This document shows, piece by piece, positions 34,846 through 42,319 of a stretch of DNA of 58,357 nucleotides (its first letter is position 1; each line of letters starts with the position of its first letter). The notes beneath the pieces are model-generated. The model worked only from the letters and a program-made list of their open reading frames with translations, did no database searches and had not been told where the DNA came from. Source of the stretch: an uncultured bacterium (GTDB lineage: Bacteria; Verrucomicrobiota; Kiritimatiellia; RFP12; CAIWXQ01). The position numbers and the translations under genes are program-made. The stretch covers positions 1 to 58,357 of the forward strand of contig CAIOST010000390.1 in NCBI GenBank assembly GCA_903861045.1. Direction: 5' to 3'.

Positions 34846-35358
34846 ATGGAGTTGCCCCTGATCGTGGGCGGCCAGGCGGCCCGGGAGGCGGGCGCCATCC
34901 TTGCGGAGCTGCTGGCAATTCGTGACGACTTTTCGCTGCAAGGTGTGGCACGCCGTGAGGCGCTGGCTTTGGACGCGCTAGCCTGGTTCTGCAAAGTCGG
35001 GAAAGTGGATGAGGACCGCCTTGGCCGGCTGGGGCGTATGCAGCCGGTCCTGCGCCACATCCGGGAGCATCTGGCGACCCCGCTGGAGATCGGCAGCCTG
35101 GCGAGAGTTGCCGGTCTGTCGCGCAGCCGCTTCCACGCATTCTTCCGTGAGCAGATGGGGTGCAGTCCGATGGACTACGTGAAGACGCTGCGGATGCGCC
35201 AGGCGTGCTTCCGCCTGTCCGGCGGGGATGACACGGTCGGCCAGATTGCCGGATCCCTGGGCTTCCCAAATGCCTTCCATTTCAGCCGTGAGTTTCGCCG
35301 CTGCATGGGGGTGCCGCCCACGGTCTGGCGCGAGGCGAGTCGGAATCGTCTGGCGTGA
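34846..35358 (+). pseudogene. AraC-family regulator, ligand domain deleted
   Basis: 170 codons encode a linker and a complete AraC double helix-turn-helix: EIGSLARVAGLSRSRFHAFFREQMG and DDTVGQIAGSLGFPNAFHFSREF, ending at the normal C-terminus. The N-terminal cupin domain is absent, and the sequence begins within 10 bases of the point where the divergent glycyl radical enzyme begins. One deletion that removed both 5' ends and the shared promoter explains both. An ATG at 34846 exists, so a DNA-binding fragment could still be made. Confidence 0.8.
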
Positions 35359-35491
35359 GTTCGGTTCGCCGCGCACCGCTTGGTCCTGCCACCACCGTTC
35401 AACGAAACAGAAGCACACCACTTGCGGCGGGTGGAGGATGGTGATCAGGCCGGTGGACGACTACGGCGACGACTACGGTGGACGAAAGGGA

Positions 35492-35513
35492 GGCCGGATA
35501 TGGAAATCCGGCC
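35492..35513. repeat. Single short hairpin of the dispersed family
   Basis: Stem GGCCGGAT/ATCCGGCC with loop ATGGAA, identical to the copy at 15406. No partner is visible within 100 bases, so this is the only unpaired member in the window. Confidence 0.85.
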
Positions 35514-35719
35514 TACTTCAGGCGTGGTGTGCATGGGGTGCGCATGTGAATTGCCGGTCCGGTTGCACCTTGCGCGCTGGCCGTGATCGAGGTATCGTAC
35601 ACGTATGTTCTGGAACTCATCAGAGCAGTCCGCATCCCGGCCCAGCCGCAGCCATGACATTGCTGCGGCGTGCGGGAGGCGTGCCGTAGCGGCTCCTCGC
35701 CTGCACCGCCCTCGCCGTA

Positions 35720-35778
35720 GGCCGGATTTCCATATCCGGCCTCTTCGCACCTGCCTGGCCGGAACCGGAGTTCCGGCC
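35720..35778. repeat. Pair of opposite-facing short hairpins
   Basis: 35720-35741 has stem GGCCGGAT/ATCCGGCC with loop TTCCAT, the reverse orientation of the copy at 35492. 35757-35778 has stem GGCCGGAAC/GTTCCGGCC with loop CGGA, the reverse orientation of the copy at 15365. Confidence 0.85.
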
Positions 35779-35839
35779 CACTTCCCGTCGCCCTCGCTGT
35801 AGCCCGCGTCGGCTCACTGCGGACCAGGGGCGCGAAATC

Positions 35840-36160
35840 AATTGGCCCACACCCCGACCCAAAGTGGCCCTGCTAGACGTGGTGGCCACGCGTAGCGATA
35901 AGGTCGTCTTCGTGCATGTCATCAACCGCGCCTTTGACGCCGACCTGGAGGCGGAACTGGACCTCGCCGCCCTGACGCCGCCGGATGGCAGGGGCGTGCA
36001 GCATCTGCTCGAAGGGACGCCGGAGGAGCAGGTGGCCATTCGGAAAGGCTGGATGACCGAGCGCAGCCAGCCGGTCACTATTGCCGGCGGTAAAGTTCGC
36101 GTCACCTTCCCGCGGCGGTCGGTATCGGTACTCGAGATTCCGGTTGTCGGCGGTCAGTAG
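35840..36160 (+). pseudogene. C-terminal remnant of an arabinofuranosidase-like hydrolase
   Basis: About 106 codons read PKVALLDVVATRSDKVVFVHVINRAFDADLEAEL, then a QPVTIAGGKVRVTFP strand and the end SVSVLEIPV. This matches the closing beta-sandwich of GH51-type alpha-L-arabinofuranosidases or related GH39 enzymes. No catalytic domain or start codon with a ribosome site is present. The family assignment is tentative. Confidence 0.6.
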
Positions 36161-36368
36161 CCCCGGCCCGTTGTGGGCCGAGTGTAGCGTGTGGTCCTGG
36201 GTATGTACGCACCTTGCGTGCGCTGGGCTCGGGGCGAGCCTGCGCTACCCGGACGGAGGGCGGAGTGCATCTGACATGCTCCTTCCCAATGCAGCGCAAG
36301 GTGATGCTGGGTATGGTGGCGGCTGGCGTGGGGTGGTTGCTGAAGAAGCTGTTTACGGACAACAAGCC

Positions 36369-36405
36369 TTGACGTCGACCGCCTACGTGGCACATACTGT
36401 GCTAC
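36369..36405 (+). promoter_or_regulatory. Promoter and operator of the VapBC-type operon
   Basis: TTGACG at 36369-36374 makes a good -35 box, with a weak CATACT 18 bases later. The dyad GTGGCACA-TAC-TGTGCTAC (36387-36405, 7 of 8 pairs) overlaps the -10 region and ends exactly at the antitoxin ATG. No ribosome-binding site fits in between, so the message may be leaderless. Confidence 0.5.
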
Positions 36406-36648
36406 ATGAAAACAGCTACCATCCGGCAGGTCCGGCACGACTTGAGTACCGTCCTGACATGGGTTGCAGATGGGGAGGAAGTCACGGTGCTGAATCGGAC
36501 TCGTCCGGTGGCCCGCATCTGCCCGCTGCGCGCCCTGCCTTCGGCCAAGCTCAAGATGCCGAACTTCGCGGCGCGCGCCAAGGAGGTCTTTGGTAAGCGC
36601 ATGATCGCCAATATCGTTCTGGAGGAACGGGAGAAATGCCGATGGTAG
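36406..36648 (+). CDS. Phd/YefM-type antitoxin (VapB role)
   Basis: This 80-residue protein has an N-terminal Phd fold (MKTATIRQVRHDLSTVLTWV, EEVTVLNRTRPVARICPL) and a basic C-terminal helix that would block the PIN toxin. It overlaps the toxin gene by 13 bases. It probably represses its own promoter through the dyad ending at its start codon. Confidence 0.88.
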   Translation: MKTATIRQVRHDLSTVLTWVADGEEVTVLNRTRPVARICPLRALPSAKLKMPNFAARAKEVFGKRMIANIVLEEREKCRW

Positions 36649-37076
36649 TCTATGCGGACACCAGTTTTCTTTTTTCGCTTTATGCGCAGGATGCGAACAC
36701 GGCCCGCGCGGCGCAGTTTGTCGAGTCGCTCGATGCGGCGCTTGTGCTCACACCGTTACAACGGCACGAGCTTCGCAACGCCTTCCGACTCGCCGCGTTT
36801 AGACGGGACATTACGGGCGGTGAATGTCAAAAGCTGCTGGATACATTCCTCGGCGATATCCAAGCCGGCGTGTTGGTTGAAACCCCCGTGGCATGGGCGG
36901 AAGTGTTTGCCGAGGCGGAGGCTTTGAGCGCCGCCCACACAGAGAAACTAGGCAATCGAGGCTTTGATGTGTTGCACGTGGCCGCAGCGGCCGCACTTGG
37001 CGCCAATGTCTTCGTTACCTTTGATGCCCGGCAGAAAGCCCTGGCAGTGAAATCTGGAATGAAGGTAAGGCCGTAG
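36636..37076 (+). CDS. VapC-family PIN-domain RNase toxin
   Basis: This 146-residue protein is of family length. The four acidic residues of the PIN active site are present: YADTSFLFSLY (Asp), TPLQRHELRNAF (Glu), RGFDVLHVAAA (Asp) and VTFDARQ (Asp). VapC toxins cleave tRNA or rRNA when their antitoxin is degraded. Unlike the pair at 32.1-32.5 kb, this operon is intact. Confidence 0.9.
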   Translation: MPMVVYADTSFLFSLYAQDANTARAAQFVESLDAALVLTPLQRHELRNAFRLAAFRRDITGGECQKLLDTFLGDIQAGVLVETPVAWAEVFAEAEALSAAHTEKLGNRGFDVLHVAAAAALGANVFVTFDARQKALAVKSGMKVRP

Positions 37077-37109
37077 GAGACGCATTATGAAAAGGAGACT
37101 GATTTGCAG

Positions 37110-39104
37110 ATGAATAAGAGCATGATTCAGGAAGCGCAGCGGCTGCTAGCCGCCATGACACGTGACGAGAAGATTGACCTGGTGCATGGGGTGGACGGGA
37201 TGTGGACGCGCGGCGTGCCGCGCCTAGGCGTTCGCAAGCTGCACATGGCCGACGCCAGCATGGGATTGCGCGATGACGCGATCCCAGCCACGGCGTTCCC
37301 GGCCTTCCTTGCCTTGGCCGCCACATGGAACCGCGAACAGGCTGCTGCTTACGGCCAGGCCGTGGCGGAGGAGTTTCGCGCCGCCGGCATGGATGTGCTG
37401 CTGGGACCGGGCGTGAATCTGTATCGCAGCGCCTACTGCGGCCGTAACTTCGAGTATCTTGGGGAAGATCCCTGCCTGGCGAGCCAGATGGTGACGGCGT
37501 ATATCTGCGCCGCGCAGGCGCAGGGCGTCTCCACCACCATCAAGCACTTCGCGGCAAACAACAGCGACTGGCACCGCTCGTGCAGCAACTCGGTGGTGGA
37601 TGAACGCACGTTGCGCGAACTCTATCTGCCGGCGTTTGAGGCCGCCATCCAGGCGGGCGGCACGCGCGCTTTGATGACGAGTTACAACCTGGTCAATGGC
37701 GAGTACGCCGCAGAGAATCGCTGGCTGGTCCACAAGGTCCTGCGGGAGGAATGGGGTTTCGATGGCGTGGCCATGTCGGACTGGGAAGGCATCTGGGACG
37801 GCGCGCAGGCTTTCCAGGCTGGCCTGGATCTGGAAATGCCAGGCGGCAAGCGGTGGGGCGCCCAAGCGCTGAAGGAACTGCTCGATAGTGGCCGGGTCTC
37901 AGAGACGGAACTGGATCGCAAGGTGTTCCAGGTGTTGGCGTGGACACTGGAGATCGACCAGATGCAGGCGCGTCGAACCAAGGCGCCGCGTGGCAAGTGT
38001 GCCGCGCATGCGGAGGTGGCGCTGCAGACCGCCCGCGAGGGGATCGTGCTGCTGCGCAACCGCGAGGGGTTGCTGCCGCTGAACTTGGCGCCGGGCTCGC
38101 GCCTGGCCGTTGTGGGCCCGGCCGCTTGCCCGACGCCGACCAGCGGCGGTGGCGCGGCACGGGTAAATGCCATTGAACCGGTGACGATTCTGGGCGCGAT
38201 CAGCCGGATGGTCGGGCCGGATGTGACGGTCACGCGCCGCGATTGGGCCGACGACCTGAAGCAGGCTGCGGCGGTCGTCGTCTGTGTGGGCTACAGCGCG
38301 GAGACGGAGCACGAGGGGTATGATCGGCCGTGGGAGCTGCACTGGCAGCGCGATGTGAACATGATCCGCCATTGCGTGGCGCACAATCCGAACACGATCG
38401 TGGTAGTCGTGGCAGGTGGCGGCGTGGAGATGGCATCCTGGATCGACGGCACCGCCGCTGTGCTGCACGCCTGGTACCCGGGCGAGAATGGATGTCAGGC
38501 GATTGCCGAGATCCTGTTCGGCAAGATCAATCCTTCCGGGCGCCTGCCGATCACGATCGAGCGCTCCTGGGCGGATGCCGCCGCGTACGGGAACTATATT
38601 CCGGCCGGCGCGTCGCTCTATGGCGAACCGGACTACACCAGCCAGTGCCGGCCGACGTTTGATGTGAACTATGCCGAGGGGATCTTTGTTGGACATCGTC
38701 ACTTTGACCGCTGCGGCAAGACGCCACTCTTCCCGTTTGGTTTCGGGCTGTCGTACACGAGCTTTGAGTATTGCGGGCTGCGCGTGCAGCCGAACGCGGC
38801 AGGCGGCGCGGACGTCACCTTCCGCGTACGCAATACCGGTGCGCGGGCCGGCGCCGAGGTGGCGCAGGTCTATGTCGGCGACGTGCAGGCCGCGGTGCCG
38901 CGCCCCGTGAAAGAGCTCAAAGGGTTCGCGCGGCTGGTGCTCGAGCCCGGGCAGGAGCAGGAGACCACGGTCACCCTCGACCGGCGCGCCTTCGCCTTCT
39001 TCGACGTGGCCAAGCAGGAGTGGACCGTGGAACCTGGCGAGTTCCGGATTTTGATTGGCTCCAGTGCGCAAGAAATGCGGCTGGAGGGGAAGCTTACGAT
39101 CTGA
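37110..39104 (+). CDS. GH3-family beta-glycosidase
   Basis: This 664-residue protein has no signal peptide. The GH3 barrel contains KIDLVHGVDGMWTRGVPRLGV, LLGPGVNLYR, TTIKHFAANNSD and the nucleophile motif GVAMSDWEG (Asp about residue 224). The second alpha/beta domain has GIVLLRNREGLLPL and AWYPGENGCQAIAEILFG, and a C-terminal FN3-like domain starts near VTFRVRNTGARAGAEVAQVY. It cleaves beta-glucosides or beta-xylosides, probably in the cytoplasm. ATG at 37110 is chosen; a TTG two codons earlier sits closer to the AAGGAG site and is a real alternative. Confidence 0.93.
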   Translation: MNKSMIQEAQRLLAAMTRDEKIDLVHGVDGMWTRGVPRLGVRKLHMADASMGLRDDAIPATAFPAFLALAATWNREQAAAYGQAVAEEFRAAGMDVLLGPGVNLYRSAYCGRNFEYLGEDPCLASQMVTAYICAAQAQGVSTTIKHFAANNSDWHRSCSNSVVDERTLRELYLPAFEAAIQAGGTRALMTSYNLVNGEYAAENRWLVHKVLREEWGFDGVAMSDWEGIWDGAQAFQAGLDLEMPGGKRWGAQALKELLDSGRVSETELDRKVFQVLAWTLEIDQMQARRTKAPRGKCAAHAEVALQTAREGIVLLRNREGLLPLNLAPGSRLAVVGPAACPTPTSGGGAARVNAIEPVTILGAISRMVGPDVTVTRRDWADDLKQAAAVVVCVGYSAETEHEGYDRPWELHWQRDVNMIRHCVAHNPNTIVVVVAGGGVEMASWIDGTAAVLHAWYPGENGCQAIAEILFGKINPSGRLPITIERSWADAAAYGNYIPAGASLYGEPDYTSQCRPTFDVNYAEGIFVGHRHFDRCGKTPLFPFGFGLSYTSFEYCGLRVQPNAAGGADVTFRVRNTGARAGAEVAQVYVGDVQAAVPRPVKELKGFARLVLEPGQEQETTVTLDRRAFAFFDVAKQEWTVEPGEFRILIGSSAQEMRLEGKLTI

Positions 39105-39150
39105 GAATGTCTGTGAAACAGAAGGGCCAGTTGCCATCTGTAATGGATCA

Positions 39151-39621
39151 TTATGTGATAGCGGCTTCGGCGGGTCCGGCCCTTCGACTTCGCGCATGGG
39201 ACGCCGGCCCCGCCCTTTGCCCATGTGCCATCACATGTTCCACCGCCGAATCAGACTGGAAAGACGACCAGGCGTGCTTCAACGACGGGTGGTGCCAGGT
39301 ATCCTTGCGGGGAAAGGGGATCTGTTCGAAAGACTGGAAGCACTGGCTCCAGGTCCCGAGGCCCCATGCTTGATTGAGCGCGTCGATGCTACCGTACCGG
39401 GCGCGCAACTTTTCGCGGAACTTGCGCACACACACGGGGCAGCGGCAGTTGGTGGCATAGACTTCGTTATCCACCTGCCAGGCGAATTCCGCCATGCGCA
39501 TCACGTTCATGCCAGCCTCGAGCATCCGCTCGATGTCGGCGTCAACGTGTTCCAGCGGCCAGGCCTCAGGGTAGTAGGCGGCGCCGAGATAGGGTGGGGT
39601 GGGGTTGTGTGTGTGGGGCAT
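39151..39621 (-). pseudogene. GH42 beta-galactosidase with internal deletion and lost C-terminus
   Basis: A proper start (ATG at 39621 behind AAGGA) encodes the GH42 opening (YLGAAYYPEAWPLEHVDAD, AGMNVMRMAEFAW). The sequence then jumps in frame to QVDNEVYATNCRCPVC, which in GH42 lies about 100 residues further on and contains the acid/base Glu. It continues through the RYGSIDALNQAWGLGTWSQ segment and loses homology near 39218. The jump point is GCCTGG (39478-39483), a word that would have encoded Ala-Trp at both ends of the lost piece. Confidence 0.83.
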
Positions 39622-39680
39622 ATTCTTCCTTCTAATGAGTGTTATACTTCTCTCGAAATTGCGGTGCTCGGGGGAAGGAC

Positions 39681-39715
39681 CTGGTGACTGGGTGACCTGG
39701 TGACGCCCGGGCGGG
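39681..39715 (+). repeat. Partial octamer array
   Basis: Three consecutive units of the form YKGGTGAC are followed by a GCCCGG-CGGG core. It matches the left half of the arrays around 40411-41151. The 25 bases before it (AAATTGCGGTG..., GGGGAAGGAC) also match the sequence before the array at 40314. Confidence 0.75.
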
Positions 39716-39751
39716 ATGCAACTTGCGGTAGTACCCGCCACGCACCTGCGC

Positions 39752-40180
39752 CTAGCGAAAATAGAATACGGTGCCTTGGGGCACGATCTCGTAGCGGATC
39801 ACCACGATGCCGTTGCCGCCCCGGCCGCCGGCACTGCCGTTCCAAGCGCCACCGCCGCCGCCGCCGGCAGCGTTACCCCACTTTGCTCCCCCGCCGCCGC
39901 CGCCCGCGACGACCAGGTACTGGACCTGGTTCGTCACGCCGGAATTGGGCGTGAATGTCCAGGTGCTGGCGGTATTCGAGAATATGTGCACGCCGTACGC
40001 CTTGGTGCCCACGTTGGTGACGAAGGTCTGATCGCCGCCCGTGGCCAGCAGGTTGGGCCAGTCAGCGCCGAAGGTCGGCCACGCGAGCAGCCCAGCGGCG
40101 AACGTGGCGACGGCCGCGCAGGCGCGGGTGGCATGCCGAGGCATCGTAATCCGCTTGGTGCAGCGCGTCGCGGTTCTCAT
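39752..40180 (-). CDS. Small exported glycine-rich protein
   Basis: This 142-residue protein has a signal peptide (about residues 18-38, ending TFGADW), a short beta region, then VQYLVVAGGGGGG and two glycine clusters ending GGRGGNGIVVIRYE. That motif is typical of glycine-rich domains on the surface proteins of PVC bacteria and other environmental bacteria. Most such proteins are much larger; this one carries a single copy. AGGAGGGG lies 6 bases before the ATG. The function is unknown; surface display is inferred. Confidence 0.7.
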   Translation of the reverse strand: MRTATRCTKRITMPRHATRACAAVATFAAGLLAWPTFGADWPNLLATGGDQTFVTNVGTKAYGVHIFSNTASTWTFTPNSGVTNQVQYLVVAGGGGGGAKWGNAAGGGGGGAWNGSAGGRGGNGIVVIRYEIVPQGTVFYFR

Positions 40181-40313
40181 GGTCGCCCCTCCTGGCTCGT
40201 GAGTCTGTCTCGATTGCGTTCGACGGCTTAAATGATAGCTCCAAAGTGCGCTTGCGGGCTATCTGTGTTTAGTGCTATTCTCATTGGAAATTGCGGTGTG
40301 GCGGGGAAAGGAC

Positions 40314-40388
40314 TGGGTGACCTGGTGACGCCCGGACGGGCGGAATCGTAGGCGTCACCGGGTCACCGGGTCACCAGGTCACCCAGTC
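40314..40388. repeat. Octamer array in inverted arrangement, upstream copy
   Basis: Two GGGTGAC/CTGGTGAC units lead into a GCCCGGACGGGC core, then GGC and four GTCACCNN units in the opposite orientation. The whole can fold into a long imperfect hairpin. It ends 22 bases before the four-helix-bundle gene. Confidence 0.8.
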
Positions 40389-40410
40389 AACAACAAGAAA
40401 GGCGCCTCCC

Positions 40411-41151
40411 ATGGGTAGGATCTTCAACACCAGCGGCGGGTTCCGGAAACTTCACACCTTCAATTTCGCCACCATCATTCACCTGGGGACGATCAGTTTC
40501 TGCAAACGTTACATTCCCTGGAAGGATGACCCGCTGGGCAAGACGCTCGGGCAGATGGTCGGCGCGTCGCGGTCCGGCAAGCAGAACATCATCGAAGGTT
40601 CCGAGCGGGCGAAGACCTCGTCCGAGACCGAAATCCGCCTCACCGACGTGGCCAAGGCGAGCCTGTCGGAATTACAGGGCGACCTCGAAGACTACCTGAT
40701 CCAGAAGGGCAGCGTTCCCTGGAGCGTCCGTAACCCCGACCATCAGGCGGTTTCGGCCATTATGCTCGCCCCCTTCGAGTACACGGACGACCTGCTGCAC
40801 GACTACTGGGTCTATCTGCTCGGCGAGAAGCAGAAGTTCGATCCGTGGCTCGAAGAGCGGGATGACATCACAGCGGCGAATGCCCTGATCGTCCTGATCC
40901 AGCGGACCACCGGTATGCTGGGGCGGCAACTGAACAGCCTCGAAGAGGCGTTTGTCGCCAAAGGCGGCATCAAGGAGAAGATGTTTCAGGCGCGAGTGGA
41001 GGCGCGCGGTGTCACTGCCGCGCCTGACACCCCGACGTGCCCGCAATGCGAGAAGCCGATGAGAAAGCGGCGGTCTGCCAAAGGCGAGTTCTGGGGGTGC
41101 AGTGGGTATCCGGAGTGCAAAGGCGTTCGGAGAATCGAGGAGGAGAAGTGA
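40411..41151 (+). CDS. Four-helix-bundle protein with C-terminal zinc finger
   Basis: This 246-residue protein has a four-helix-bundle part in residues about 1-195: FATIIHLGTISFCKRYI, GKTLGQMVGASRSGKQNIIEGSERAKTSSETEIRLTDVAKASLSELQGDLEDYL, then DITAANALIVLIQRTTGMLGRQL. Residues about 210-242 are a topoisomerase-type C4 zinc finger (CPQCEKPMRKRRSAKGEFWGCSGYPEC). The combination points to nucleic-acid binding. The stop codon overlaps the first unit of the downstream octamer array, and a matching array precedes the gene, so they form one cassette. Function unknown. Confidence 0.82.
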   Translation: MGRIFNTSGGFRKLHTFNFATIIHLGTISFCKRYIPWKDDPLGKTLGQMVGASRSGKQNIIEGSERAKTSSETEIRLTDVAKASLSELQGDLEDYLIQKGSVPWSVRNPDHQAVSAIMLAPFEYTDDLLHDYWVYLLGEKQKFDPWLEERDDITAANALIVLIQRTTGMLGRQLNSLEEAFVAKGGIKEKMFQARVEARGVTAAPDTPTCPQCEKPMRKRRSAKGEFWGCSGYPECKGVRRIEEEK

Positions 41152-41228
41152 CCGGGTGACTGGGTGACCCGGTCACGCCCGGGCGGAGTTCTCCCGCCGG
41201 CGTCACCCAGTCACCCAGTCACCAGGTC
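41149..41228. repeat. Octamer array in inverted arrangement, downstream copy
   Basis: Units of GGGTGAC type, a GCCCGGGCGG core with a small internal hairpin (GGCGGAG/CTCCCGCC), then GTCACCCA, GTCACCCA and GTCACCAG. It starts at the stop codon of the four-helix-bundle gene and ends 8 bases before the AraC start. Confidence 0.8.
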
Positions 41229-41235
41229 AATCGCC

Positions 41236-42000
41236 ATGTTCAACTACCCAGCCAAAATCAGCGAGATCATCGGCGTGGGCCGGTTTCGCCCCGCCCCGTC
41301 TCGCCCCACGGTGGCGCCGACGCACCACGCGTTTCACGAGTTGATCTGCGTGCTGCACGGGCGTTTCCATGTGGCGTCCGGGAACCGCACGCGGGTGTTC
41401 AGCGCCGGGGACGTGGTGCTCTATCCGGCGGAAACGCGCCACCTTGACTGGACCGATGCCGCAGCGCCGGCGGAATGCCTGTGGATCGGGTTCGACTGTC
41501 TGGTCAACGAGAAGCCGACCGGCATTGCCGTCCTGCGCGACCCGCGAGGGCGAATCGCCGAGATGGCGAGTTGGATGATCGAGGACACGCGCGACGGCCG
41601 CGAACTAGCGCACCCGGAACAGCGGGCCATGCTTGTGGCCATCCTGGCCGAGTTTGAGCGCGGCATGACCGAGCCCTATCAGGATCCCTGGGTCAAGCAG
41701 GTCCAGAATCACATCCAGGCGCATCTGGCCGGTGACTTGTCGCTTCATGCGCTGGCTATCATCGCTCAACTCAGCCCGTACCACTTTCTCCGCATGTACA
41801 AACGGGCCACCGGTCGCACGCCCATGGCCGCGGTGCGCGCCATGCGCCTGCAGCGCGCCCGGCAACTGCTGGTCAGTACCCGGTTGCCCCTCAAGGATGT
41901 AGCGGCGCAATGCGGCCTGGGTGACGCCTACGCCATGGACGGCCTTTTCCGCCGTTGCCTCGGCGTCCCGCCCGGAAGGTTGCGCCGGCAGCCACGGTAA
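41236..42000 (+). CDS. AraC-family transcriptional regulator
   Basis: This 254-residue protein has an N-terminal cupin (HHAFHELICVLHGRFHV, FSAGDVVLYPAETRH) and a C-terminal double helix-turn-helix (LSLHALAIIAQLSPYHFLRMYKR, LPLKDVAAQCGLGDAYAMDGLFRR). ATG at 41236 begins right after the octamer array; a longer frame from 41164 would be read through the array and is unlikely. It precedes the GH110-like gene on the same strand and may activate it. Confidence 0.9.
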   Translation: MFNYPAKISEIIGVGRFRPAPSRPTVAPTHHAFHELICVLHGRFHVASGNRTRVFSAGDVVLYPAETRHLDWTDAAAPAECLWIGFDCLVNEKPTGIAVLRDPRGRIAEMASWMIEDTRDGRELAHPEQRAMLVAILAEFERGMTEPYQDPWVKQVQNHIQAHLAGDLSLHALAIIAQLSPYHFLRMYKRATGRTPMAAVRAMRLQRARQLLVSTRLPLKDVAAQCGLGDAYAMDGLFRRCLGVPPGRLRRQPR

Positions 42001-42137
42001 TAAGGAAGAAGGCGTGACAGATGCACGGCAAAAACGCTATAAATTCACACGCAACAACAGGGGGCAAGGGTGCATCCATGAAAGAGGAATCCGCAAAGAG
42101 GCGCTAACTGGAGAGCGTCAACACCAAGAGAACCCCC

Positions 42138-42299
42138 ATGCGCGAGCGCCTGAAGCATGATGTCGCGTCCGATCGGCCGCCTGCGCCGGAGGGAACTGTG
42201 CGACTTACGGGTTTGGCTGGGTTGGGTGCATTTGTGGCGAAGGCCTCTCCAGAACTGGCGGCCAACGCGATGCTTTGTGCCGTGAACCAGGCGGCTTAA
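42138..42299 (+). CDS. Possible small protein of 53 residues
   Basis: This open frame lies in the 319-base gap between AraC and the GH110-like gene and ends 20 bases before the latter. The second half (LTGLAGLGAFVAKASPELAA) has plausible protein composition. No clear ribosome-binding site or family is seen. The rest of the gap (42001-42137) shows nothing I can name. Confidence 0.2.
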   Translation: MRERLKHDVASDRPPAPEGTVRLTGLAGLGAFVAKASPELAANAMLCAVNQAA

Positions 42300-42319
42300 C
42301 AGCAGAAAGAGAAAAGTCC

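Larger units (their letters stand above)
35359..35839. other. Intergenic stretch with three hairpins and no gene
   Basis: Between the AraC remnant and the hydrolase remnant I see no convincing coding sequence. The stretch contains three members of the dispersed hairpin family (one single, one pair), and the rest looks like decayed DNA. Confidence 0.6.

Noticed and set aside
34841-35269. 143-codon N-terminal extension of the glycyl radical enzyme frame
   Set aside because: The extension is proline/arginine/glycine-rich, matches no glycyl radical enzyme, and is the antisense of the AraC helix-turn-helix region.
39752-40180. Glycine-rich frame as a chance product of GC repeats
   Set aside because: The signal peptide, strong ribosome-binding site and the specific GGNGIVVIRYE ending argue for a real gene, so it was kept as a feature.
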